From: Owenia fusiformis
Taxonomy: Eukaryota > Annelida > Polychaeta > Sabellida > Oweniidae
Direction of reading: 5' to 3'
DNA: 64,000 bases
Assembly: GCA_903813345.2 (NCBI GenBank)
Contig: CAIIXF020000005.1
Coordinates: forward strand, 29,267,375-29,331,374
A model generated the notes under the pieces. It had not been told where the DNA came from. It searched no databases and worked only from the letters and a program-made list of their open reading frames with translations. Both the position numbers and the translations under genes were made by a program. This document shows positions 1 through 12,400 of the stretch, one piece after another. Position 1 is the first letter of the stretch; every line of letters starts with the position of its first letter.

Positions 1-3000
1 TCTATCTAATGCTTGGAGAGACAGCCTGTGTATTACAAAGGATAGTACTAGCTGTGGATCCCGAAATGGGAAAATGGGAGAGAAATGGAGAAACCATCTA
101 TTATGAGGAAAGAGAGAAAAGATATCATTAAGGGTTGAATCTATATGAGACGGAATTGATTGCATATGAGGGTCTAATACCAAAATGTGTTTCAAATATG
201 CATAATACTGCTTTTTCATTATTAAATTATTGTGTTATGTAACAATCGTTAGGCGCTCGAATAACCAGAATTACCCTTATATGGATTTTCTTATGTCTTA
301 ATCAATTTAGATACCATGTTTAATCAATATTTCATAATCAATCATCTATTGGCTTCTAGATCTTGCCATAAAATAGATTAAGTTATAAAATAATTTAGCA
401 GTATTTTATCCAGTTTTGCTGAATTATTCAAATGTAATTAGTGAAGAGTCAATTTTGGGTGATGTGACTGATGGTATATGACGCAATTTCTTTGTTCTTT
501 TCTTTAGAGGATTAATAGGGATATTTTTAATAAGGATAAGAATTGGCACTTTTATGATTCATATGATCCTACTATGTTATGCCACCAACTTCACATTTTT
601 AAAAAAAAATTTCAGATTTTAAATTGAACATCTTGGGTGCTCATAGATTTTACATATGGGATTTTTTTATGAAGTATCAAAATTGTTAATTTATGTAAGC
701 ATTAAATGAAAACATGTTTTATGGTAATTTCACAGGTTTAACTTCTAAATTGTTTTTTTATTTGAAAAATTATTCTAAAAGAATGAAAACCTATTTAGTC
801 TTACCATTGCCCCCCCCCTCTCAATCATCCTCACAAGAAGTAGATAGGGGGGGGGGGGCATGGGCTTAATGCAAGAGTAAAGCATATTCAGATCATTTTA
901 ATACATTTACTTTCTATACATGCACTTGTTTGAACCATAATAATTGTGACCTTTCTTCAACCTTACCCAGATATGAATCTGGAAATGTTTTGACTTCCCA
1001 GTTATTTGAATGGACAGAAGGAAGTTAATTATAATCATAATGAACAGAAGCTGGTCAATGAGCATTCTTGCACTCACCATCTTTCTATTTTCCATCTAGC
1101 AAACGACAGGAGCTGAAGCGGTGCCTCAAGATAATCAAAGGGGAGTTTATACAAGTTCAGTCTTCTTTCCTTTTTAAGAGGTTTCCTTTAGAACAATGCA
1201 GGACAAGAATTGTTACCTTAAGCATTGTCTTACCTTTCTTTGAGCAACAAATGAATAGTCGTGTATCAAATCCCTAGAACCCCCCCCCCCCTTAAATGCA
1301 AGACTACTTGTAGATGTTAGGTGTGTTTTGGGTGTCACAGTGACATGATGAAACTACAATTTTAAATATGTGATCTACATATGTTTTTTCATAATTACAG
1401 TAGAATATTTCAGGAAAATTAGATAAAATTATTTTCTTTAATCATTTATAGGTGGCAGTAATGACCCCATAACATTGATAATCTAATTTGTTTCAACATT
1501 CCTATCTTATTAACATTTTAAATCATTATATTTGATTCAGATTATATACAAAAGTAAATGTTCTTCTTTTATGGGCTTGGTATATAATGTTGAAGGGAAA
1601 AAATTCAATCATTTGAAGAAGTATTAATTTTCCATATTGATCACATCATAAAATGTTTGCTATGCATCTAAAAATGCCTACGGCAAAGTTCTATGTTGCT
1701 AGAGAAGTCATAATTAATTTTAAAAAACATTCTTTTATTTCACATTTAAAGGGAATAGTTTCTAACTGAACAGATGTCATAGTTACAGTTACAGAAAAAT
1801 AACGCTGGTTTCTATGGTTTTATATTGGAAAGCAGATGTGGTGGAAAAGCTAAGCAGAGAACCACAACAGTAGTAATAATGCGTGTCACTTTATAGTCAA
1901 TACATATATGAGGCTGAGTATTGATAGCAGTGATATAGCAAGTCAGCTCGCTTGAGCTTAATGGCAACAAAATCACAACAATTTCTGCAATTAAGCTTCA
2001 ATTTTGCTGTAGTTTGCAGAATCAGATTATGGATTATACTATGACATGGAATTATACAACAATGGCAGGCTGAAATATGTTTCTGTTGCCATATAAAGGA
2101 AGGTGTTATACTAAAACTGATTGGATAAATAGTAGAACAAAAGAATAATACTGTGTGTGTAATATCAGATCATGCTGTTGTCGTGGAAACTAGCAGTATA
2201 TAGTGTTTTTAGATCAGGAGGATAAAATGGAATATAGATTATCAGGCCTGGAAGGTTATTTTGCAGAATATGTGTTATTAAAACTAATTTTGTGACACAG
2301 GGATTATCCTGTATCTATGGTTACGTGTGAAAGATGAAGAGGATTAAAGAGCATATGAAAAAGGTAGAGATTAGTTCTTCCGTGGTATGACTGGATATTC
2401 AGACATTAATCTGTGGAGGGGTCTTTTATTTCCTTATCTGAAGCGGGGGTGGGAGGGGGGGGGGTTGAATGAGTAGAGAGACTGCTATGTTTAGGCTGCA
2501 TAGCTTTATCAATATTTTATGTTCATAATATCAATACACTGTATATTACCAGTATATGTCATATTATTAGTAAATTTTGTCTATGGCTCAGGCATGATAA
2601 TGGTTTTGATTCTGTTATGTTACTAAAAATGGCTGATTGTCCTCTGGAGGTGGTGAAGTTCTAAGATATAGCCATTCCACCCCCTTTAGAATACTGTTTT
2701 GGAGAGGGGTAAATAATACAGCCTAATACCCTAAAGAAAAAAGTTGGGGGGGGGGTGTTTAAACTACTGCTTATCAAATATTTGGGGAGGGAAGGTCTGT
2801 TACATTACCATCATCGGCCATATTTTCCGATAATCAATCTTATCTGGGAGATATATACCTGTACTGTTAAAGCAACTACATTCTCACCTGTACCAACATA
2901 TCAAATACAACTGCTGAATCATCTTTTTGCTTGAGTAAACAATATGTAAATGTTAACTAGAACAATCCAACTGGGTTTTTCAGGTTTTGTTCAATAAAGC

Positions 3001-3291
3001 TTCAAGTTTTGTTTACAATGAGGTTCTTCCCACCCCTTCCTGATCTATCTTTCTAGCGTATTATGTTGGTCCATTTGTTTGAGGTAGTGTGTGAGTCTAT
3101 AAGGGCTTGATACCAGTACATGTAATAGAGTAAGTGTATGAAATATTGGACCAAAAAAATATTCACATTGAGAGGTTTTTACATTAAAGAGGTGTTTGGA
3201 TCATGTTTTACTGTACATATACATTTAAACATTGTTATCCCAAAACTGTTATGAATAAAAATTAAACTTTATTTTTTCTCGTATTTTTCAG
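1..3291. other. Upstream/5' intron of FRMD4, no gene seen
   Basis: No convincing exon. The segment has AT-rich sequence and poly-G/poly-C runs near 810, 847, 1276, 2453 and 2745. An orphan pogo-like end (gttttactgta) lies near 3205-3217. The strong acceptor at 3291 implies at least one upstream exon, which I could not place here. Confidence 0.6.
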
Positions 3292-3452
3292 ATGAGTGAG
3301 GGTCGCAAGTCTCAAATTGTCCTATTGGATGAGCGTCACCTCGATATCCTTGTCCAACCAAAGCTAGAGACGGGTGATCTCTTAGACATGGTCGCGTCAC
3401 ATTTCAACCTAAAAGAGAAGGATTACTTCGGATTAGCATTCCTTGATGAAAC
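3292..3452 (+). CDS. FRMD4: FRMD4 exon 1 (FERM F1 lobe)
   Basis: Residues 1-53 plus two bases. The acceptor tatttttcag abuts the ATG and the donor is gtaagt. The sequence LLDERHLDILVQPKL then SHFNLKEKDYFGLAF is the ubiquitin-like F1 lobe start of FRMD4. A coding exon may precede it, because vertebrate FRMD4A has a short N-terminal extension here. Confidence 0.93.
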
Positions 3453-6400
3453 GTAAGTAACTTATTCCACTTTTATATTCTGCAGTTTCTCAAGAATGAC
3501 CTTGTAATGAGTTGAGAATGACCTCACAGCCAGTTGAGAATGACCTCACAGCCAGTTGAGAATGACCTCACAGCCAGTTGAGAATGACCTCGCACCCTGT
3601 TGAGAATAGCCTCGCAATCAGTTGAGAATGACCTCACACCCAGTTGAGAATGACCTCGCACCCTCATGAGAATGACCTCGCAATCAGTTTGGTTCATAAT
3701 ATATATGAAGCAAAAATTTTAAATAAACTTTTATAGCCTATTGTGGCTTCCACAGTATGTACAATCCATGGAAGAGACTTAGATTGATCAAGATAGAGAC
3801 TGTTAAATCTGAATGTTGCCTTCATAGAGTTATGATGAATTTCATTCATGTTCTGTTTTAAAGATGGCAGCATAATCAAAACATTAAGAAGGGAGGAAGT
3901 AATAACTTGGCAAATTAATCATTAATTCCATATTAATGGGAAATGCAGCTTTAGTTAGTAAGGAAATAAATAATCTCATTATGAAGTTAACGTTAAAATA
4001 TGTGATGATATAATTTTCTCTAAACCTTAATAAAACATACCTAGAGTGTACTGTCAATATTGTTACTGAAAGTATTGAATATTGTGTTTGTTATTTCTCA
4101 GGTTTAAAATATATAGGCTGACTATGGCATTTAGATTCAGAAAATATTCAGGAGTGTAAACCTAGATTTGAAATATGTTTTAAACTGTTTTGTTGCTTAT
4201 GTACTATATTTGACGAGGCACCATGTTAAAATAAGTGATTCAAGGACACCCTTTTTGGCAAAGATGTGCATTGAGATTTTGAAAATTGAGTAATTTATAT
4301 TTGGGAATGGACCTAGGAATGTCATTTTGATTTACCCTTTGCAATGATGTCATTGTCTTATACTCTACATGAGAGGATAAATCTCTGAATTCAGCAAATC
4401 AATCAACACCTGTCATTTATCAGAGCATATAACAGGGTTGGGCTATGGTCTCTCATTGGTTGAACAGCAAAATATAAATGATTAGGTATAGTCAGAGGGC
4501 CAAATACAAGTACTTGCTGAAAAACTCAGGGTAGTGTAAAGTAATGACAACATGCAAGGAAAACTATTTAGCACACAGACATACACACATACATATACAC
4601 AGACAAATATTTCATTCATCACAATTCAAAACAGATGTCTTGTTAAGAGCATTATAAAAACAGAAAGCGAAACATGACAAATTGAATAGATGCATAGAAT
4701 GTATATTGTAACCCGAAGAAGATAGCATTTTGTATCAATCGGATGTACACAGACAGTTTGTAGAATAGGTAAGTAATATTTTATCTTAAAGTGTGTAAGG
4801 CCGCCTGATTCATTATTTGCAGAATAGATTATCATACCTCTGTTAAGATTGGCTTAGAGACATTACAAGAATGTTGTATCATTGATGTCATATGACATTA
4901 TGGCATACAAACTCTGAGAAGTAGTTGTAGGATAGTTTGAGATATACACAGTATTTTTTATTTAAGTTTAATGATTCAAATTATCTTTTTTATATCACTA
5001 TCCTAAGTATGACATATTTTTATAGTCTCCAACCTTTTTGTGGATGGTCGACATTTGGTGGGTGGTGTTTGGTGATCGGTGTCTGTAACAAATGGAAGGT
5101 GGTTATTTTTTACCCTGTTAGAGATAGTATTGAAATTGATGATTTTCGATTATGGTATCAAAGGATTATTTCTAATTCAGGGTGTTCATGAAGCTCGGTT
5201 TTAAGAATCGAAATCAAATATCTGATATTCCTATCCTGAATTACCCTGCGCGCAGAGTCTAATAAAACTATGAACCTCTCTTTTAAGAAGTGAAGTCAAA
5301 CGAATGCAAAGGGTAATCCTAAATGCAAGAGCCTAGTACATTACATGAAGATGAAGCTCCCTTTTAGAGCACCAAAATCAAAGGAAAGGGTTTCTAGGAC
5401 AGGTTTGATATTATTCTATATAATACACATATACCATCTTACTTAATGGTAAGTTAGTTATATTTCAATTGATAATTTGAAATTAATGGTTAACTTAATG
5501 TAGTGGTCAGAACAATCAAAGAACATATATAACATTAGGCCCGACTTGGAATGTAGGATTCATAAAAGTAAACTTAAATGGAAATATCTGATAAAAGAAA
5601 AATTCCATTACTGGAGGGGATGATGAAAAGAAAAGGTGAACTATTCATTTCAAACATCACAAAGTAGTATTTTATCTCCACTTGTACCGATTTATTTATT
5701 CATAGCATTCAATCATAGGATGTATGAATCATACAATTGTACATGAAGATCGTGAACTTTTATTCTTGACTGCTCGACCACCAAACCACTAATTTTGCAT
5801 CTACAGTGAAACGTATGTGTATTGAACACAATTGGGAAACCAGAATCATTTTCATTATAAGTGTCTTTTTAGTATCAAGTATCTGCCTACCTTGATCGTC
5901 AGAGCCTAGAACAATAGGCTCTAAGCCTAGTACAATTTAGGCTCTGAAAAGGAGAGATAAATTGACAGTTTTGGTGCTGATGAGATCCACTAGAAAAAGG
6001 TGTTCACTCCAAGGAGGTGTTTGTTAACACAGGTTTTACTGTATTTACAATAAGTCATAATTATTCTATCATTCTAAGAAGACAGTTGGATGGGAAATGA
6101 ACTGAGAATTGTGAGAATAAGGGAGATATACACAGAGATAAGGAATCGTGTCAAGATGTGGAATACTCCCACACACAGACTTTGGAACACCCTGATGTGA
6201 AAAAAGCGACACCAAAAGGATATGGTCCCAGATTACATGTACATGATATTTTGATGATAATTGAAAATAGTGGGACACCAGATTATAAAATATACAAAAT
6301 TTACATAATTTAATTAATGGATTATCAAAGGATTATTACAATTATAACTCATTTGGATTAACACACAGATTTATGGTAGCAGTAGCTATGTGTTCAACAT

Positions 6401-9400
6401 TATGATAAATTGATATATAAACTCATAAGTGAATATCTAAGAGAGTACTCAACATCAAAAGTTATTTGATATTTAAATGGTAAGTTTTCTCTTTAGTTGA
6501 ACTACCAGAAATCGCTTTATATAAACCAGAAACAAGTCAGTTTAGCTAAAACTTGGTCAAGTTTCAAAGCATTGGTATTTTTGGTTTTTCTCATGCGTTT
6601 CGGATTTCAGTTTGGTCAGATATTTTTCCTACTGTGTAAGGTTGCGTGGTATTGCCAGGGAATCCATTAATGAGACTAAACAAAGTAAATTTAATGAGAT
6701 TTGATGAGCTTGAATGTAGCCAACTGATTCAGATAATGGACTATATAAGGCCACACACAAACCTATATTACCTTGTCAGCCTTCATCTCAGGGGCTGTAT
6801 TTTCCAAACTTACCTTGAGCTAATATTTGCCAAAAATGACACAGAATTAATAAAATTATTCTAGATATATTTCAATAGAGGATGGGGAAATATAAGGACA
6901 ATACTTTACTTTGCCTCATTCTATAGAAATACCCTCCCCCCTTCCTTCCGTCCAACTAAAAGGGTGTTTCCTCAATATCTGATGATTTAGTATGTTACTC
7001 ACTGTGAATAAATATAAGTACAATTGCTGATAAGTACTCATTATACATTTTTTGGCCATCTCAGTTTTTACACATACATAATGTCTTCTAAGATTATGTC
7101 ATCTTGAATTCTATTATGAAAAAATGAACTAAGTTATATGTATTTCCGTGATCAAAATCAGGGTTTTATTCAGTTTCCTCACTGAGCATATCGAGAATAT
7201 CTCAGTTTGATTATTAAATCATTTACAAGGGTTACTCACAGTAATCTTGACCTTTGATTTGATACTGATTGTAAAAATTGTTGGCCTGAAATAGTCAATC
7301 CATTCATCCACTGACAAATACATGCTTTATCTTACTGTTCAAACCATATGTACTTTTTCAAGTGAAAAAATGTGTTAAAAGTGTTGCAGTATGTTTTCAC
7401 TTTGGTACAGTGAAACTTGTTTAAATGAATAGTGCAAGTATATGTTAAAAGTGTTTGATGATATATGTATGGAGAAATGGGATGTTTAAGCATAAGGTCA
7501 GAAACTGTGTTCATATCAAAGTGTTTATGTCAGAGGTGGTCCCTTAAACAGGTTTGACTGTATTTGATAGTGCTTGTGTCATAGTAAGGTTAGGTTAGGT
7601 TAGGTCATGTTGTGAATGAAATAAAAATGATAAAACATGTAGGAAGTTGTGAAATTACATTCTAAATTAAATATAGTGCCATAGGTTTAGCTTTGGAAAA
7701 TTGTTCGATGTTGGCAATGGGTGGATGTACTTTTCATGTGAGACACAAATAAATAAATTTACATAAATACATTAAAAAATGAAATTTAAAAAGATACATG
7801 ATTATTGTTGAAATCAAAGAATTGAATTGGGCAGGATAAAAGAAAAAGAAAAAGTGATATCAATGGCTTTCAACTATGATACTGGTAACTATTTGGTCAT
7901 ATTTCAACTTCAAATTGATCGTTCCATCTTTATAAAAGGCTTATGGGCCATGTAAACCTGCACAGAATATGCAAATTAGATAGATACATACATTATTATA
8001 TGTATTTATATATATGTATGATATATATACAATCATGGAATATGTTAATTAGATAGACTAGATACATGTATAGAACTAGATACATAACAATTAATTTATT
8101 AGTTGGCATAGAATATGTGATTAAATAACAATAATTCATGAATATCCTACATTGAGATATCTATGAATATGCTTTAATTTATGAGATATATGTGTATTGT
8201 ATGTTATGTTATATATGTATGTATTTGTATATATCTTCTAAGCTGGTCCCCAGTCCCCAGTTCCCAGTTTGAGATACCTATATTGTTATATATAATATGT
8301 ATGTATTTGTATGTATCTTTTAAGAAAGTCCCCAGTCCCCAGTTCCCAGTTTGAGATATCTATATGCTATATATAATATGTATGTATGTATTTGTATGTA
8401 TCTTCTAAGCTGGTCCCCAGTCCCCAGTTCCCAGTTTGAGGTATCTATATGTGATATATATGTATGTATCTGTATGTATCTTTTAAGAAGGTCCCCAGTC
8501 CCCAGTTCCCAGTTTGAGATATCTATGTTTGTGTATATATGTATTTGTATGTATCTTCTAAGTTGGTCCCCAGTCCCCAGTTCCCATTTTGAAATATCCA
8601 TGTTAAAGTATGTAAACTATTTTAAAGTAAATTTTAATCATTTAAGATTCATCTTGATCCATTCTCTTTCATGAGTTGATAGCACTGAGGATGAATCCTA
8701 CATAAAACCTCATTTAGATGTGATTTAAAACATGGAAATATAAGTTGTGTACAGAGAAAATTAAAACATAATCATATTGACCTTTTATATCAACTTCTCT
8801 TATTGCACGTTTAATGGTATAGACTGGACTGGTGTAGGTGGAAGAGTCATCTAATAGCCATTAAGTTATCGTGTTTACATAACACTTTAAATTCAAGAAC
8901 AGCCAGATTTTATTTAGGCAGAACTTCAATGTCTATCTGATATACAGTAAAACCTGTCTAATCCGAACACCCACGGGACCAGCCAAAAGCGTTCAAATTG
9001 GCAGGTGTTCAAATTTCAAGGATTTTGTTGGTCGGGGGGGACTTTCATTGTTCAGTCCACTATATTGAACACTTACTACTAAGTCAGAAAACAATAAATG
9101 TTGTTGATGAGTTAATTCTACAATAGTCATATAGCCTATATGCTATGTTTTATTTATATTTTGAACAATATCATCGTTTTAGTAAAAATAACTCTTATAT
9201 TTTGGCAAAAACTTTGTAATACACTGTAAAAGTATATGATAGTCTCGTATGAAATCTTATGCTTATCAAATGACTTATCCCATATTATGGTAATATAGCA
9301 CTGATTTACTTTTGCTTGAAAAAGTCCTTCATTGTTGTTTGTTTCTTGGCACTTTTAGCATTAGCAATATTTGAGTAGATATCCTCTTCACAAGTAAAAA

Positions 9401-12400
9401 GAATTTTTCATGAGTGTTCATTCGAGATGATGTATAATCCTTCAAAATATCAAGGGCAATCAGGATGTCATATGTATGCCTTTTAGGAGACATTTTAGTG
9501 ATAGGATATTACAAAGTTGAATTTTTTTCTCTTGATTGTGATATAATCTTGTCTGCAAATGTCGTCTGTGTTGTCCTTGTGATTATAAAACATTTGCTGA
9601 TTGAATCTTAGCTATCATAACAGACCCATGGGATATAAAACAGTTAAGACGTGTTCATAATCCAAATCAAAAACATCCAGTTAATTTACAATAAGGATAA
9701 ACCATTTATCTCCCAGATTCTCACCTTTCTCTTAATCCAAATCAAAAACATTCAGTTCTTTTCTAAATCTTGTCTGCAAATGTCGTCTATGTTGTCCTTG
9801 TGATTATAAAACATTTGCTGATTGAATCTTAGCAATCATAACAGACCCATGGGATATAAAACAGTCAAGACCTGTTCATAATCCAAATCAAAAACATCCA
9901 GTTAATTTACAATAAGGATAAACCAATTTACTCCTGTATTCACACCTTTCCAAAACATCCTGTTGTTTTCCACAAATTAGGGATGTCACTGAGACTAAAT
10001 AAGTTAGTTAGGACAATATTGGTTCTTTGATTACATTGTATACATGTATGTAAAGATAAATAACAACTATAACATTGACTCAATATTTGGCTATAATTGA
10101 AATGTCAAGACATTTGATTTCTGATAAAAATGTTCAGATTAGACAGGTCACTTTTTCAAATCTGGTTGTTCACTGTTCAAATTAGGAGGTGTTCAGATTT
10201 CAAGGTTTTTTTAACATGGGAGTCAATGGGAGGAAAAAATGGGACCGAAAAAAAGTGTTCAAATTGGAAGGTGTTCGGATTAGCCAGGTGTTCAGATATA
10301 CAGGTTTTACTGTACATGGAAAACAAAATATGTGAAAATTATAAAGATTGACCTTTTTGTTATCATAGTCACAAAAAGTTTAACCTTTCCATATAGACTG
10401 TAGAGTTGACGTCCTGGATATTTAGGAGAACCTGTAGAGGATTGGTATCAATTATATGGTGAACTTTTTGAACACACGTTTCTCTAAAATCGGTCATCAA
10501 AAAATTCTAAAAATATTACACATCGTCAATTTAATGGTCATCTTTTGAATGGTAACAATATAATTTGAAAAAAATTTATATACATTTCTCTATATTGTTT
10601 TAGAAAACACATCAAACACTTCTTTTGTTCCTGGTATCATATGCTAAGAATGAAATTAAACATCTTTCTGAACCTCATTGGAACAAAACGACATAAATAC
10701 AACATGTTTAGGTCTCTCAATATTGTAATTGTACAAAGGAAATTTTGGTTGATTTTCAAAAAGTATCTTGTTAATGAAATAAAAGGTTTATCTTGATTTC
10801 TATCTATTTTTGGGGGGTTTTGTTTTACTTTTTTGAATACTTTTTTAAAATCAACCAAAAAATTCTTTGTATTCAAACAAGGTTCAGAAAGACATTTTAT
10901 TTCCTTCTCAAGAATTGGTAGAAAGGAGCAAAAACAACTGCACTAAAAGACAAAAAATGTTAACAAAAACAGTTCTATAAGATATTTCTAATACTTTTAC
11001 TTTCTGAATTTCCAAAGTTGGAGCGATATTACACTCTTTACAATGGAGTTCCTTAATTGAAGTTGGATTCCAAATAAGCAAACTTGGAGATAGATATGTT
11101 TCTGGAACTCCAGTTATTTGCAGCTCATTACTTTTAAAAAGTACTGATGACCTTTGATTCTTGCTTTTTTATAACTATCTAATTTTGCTTCAATATATTG
11201 AAAAGGTAGAGAATTCATAATACATTGTAATACATTAGACTGAAAGTTTCTGAAATTGACTCTATTTAAAATCAGTATCAAGATAAGACATAAAATGATC
11301 CATCTTAAGTAGACATATATGTTTGGTTAAGTAACAGCTTATCAGCTTTATAGTGCTACATATAACTGTATAATTCTTTTCCAATCTGGAAAGCATCGGT
11401 GTTTCTTGTCAGTGTTTGGGTTGACAGCAGGTTGACAGATTATTTAGGATTAGATGTAGGTTATGGGTTTGTCTCATTACTGTAGTCTTGACTGAATTAA
11501 CTGTTTTCCTCTAGAAGATACTGGCTGATTCAATGTAAATATATAATTCAAAGACAATTTTAAAGAGTTCTTTAAAGTTAAAGTTCTGTCAAGTCTGGAG
11601 TAAAGTTAAAATTTCTATAATGAAATATGAAGTATAAAAATACAATATTGGAATCACTTATATTTTTAGAGACTATGACCATTTCCGCTTACCATTTTTG
11701 ACTTATATTATACATGTACCTATCATAGGCGTAGCCAGGAGGGAGGGACGATGACCAATAAAAATAAGAGCTTTAAAATGCATTTTATTTGAAGCTTCTA
11801 GCTCAGTATTGAGAGAAATAGCAAAAATTTGGCGATTTCCCCCCCCCCCCCGACTGAAAGCTGGCTTAGCCCCTGCATATATTTGCAATCAAAAAAAACA
11901 TTAGAATGATGTCTTGCTACTGAAGGCAAGAAGGCAATCAAATATGATTGATTGGAGCATGGACTGCCACGATTTATGTTACAATGTTATCAAGTGACTT
12001 TTTGCATTTGTATCACTGCTAGTGAAGTGAGCCCAAAAAGCGGAGGTACGGGGGTTCACCCGAGGTATTTTTAAAAAATCTACACTGTATAAGGTACACT
12101 GTATAAGGTACATTCTACATATTTCACCCCCCCCCCCCCCTGGTTGCGCTAATGTCTTTTATTTCCACATATAGGATAACATTTAAAAACAGAAATAACA
12201 TTTTTCAAATTTAAAAGTCCTCAATCAAAATCAAGTATTAAGCAATGCTGTTAATTAAACTCACTAATTCTGACTTTCTGTACCTGTTAAAGTGTGGATG
12301 TAACCTGATATTTTAATGGGAGTTGCTAGCAACTTTAAAACTGGCCTTTAAATATACAAGTTTAATGTTAAATGTTGTTCTCAAGTTCGTGTAACTGATA

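Noticed and set aside
7588-7607. Interstitial telomere-like ggtta repeat
   Set aside because: Only about 3.5 short units, compatible with chance in AT-rich DNA.
8320-8674. Overlapping ORFs on both strands over the left-arm minisatellite, with repeated WELGTGD or SWSPVPSSQFE
   Set aside because: They exist only because the tandem unit lacks stops; no start context, splice support or domain.
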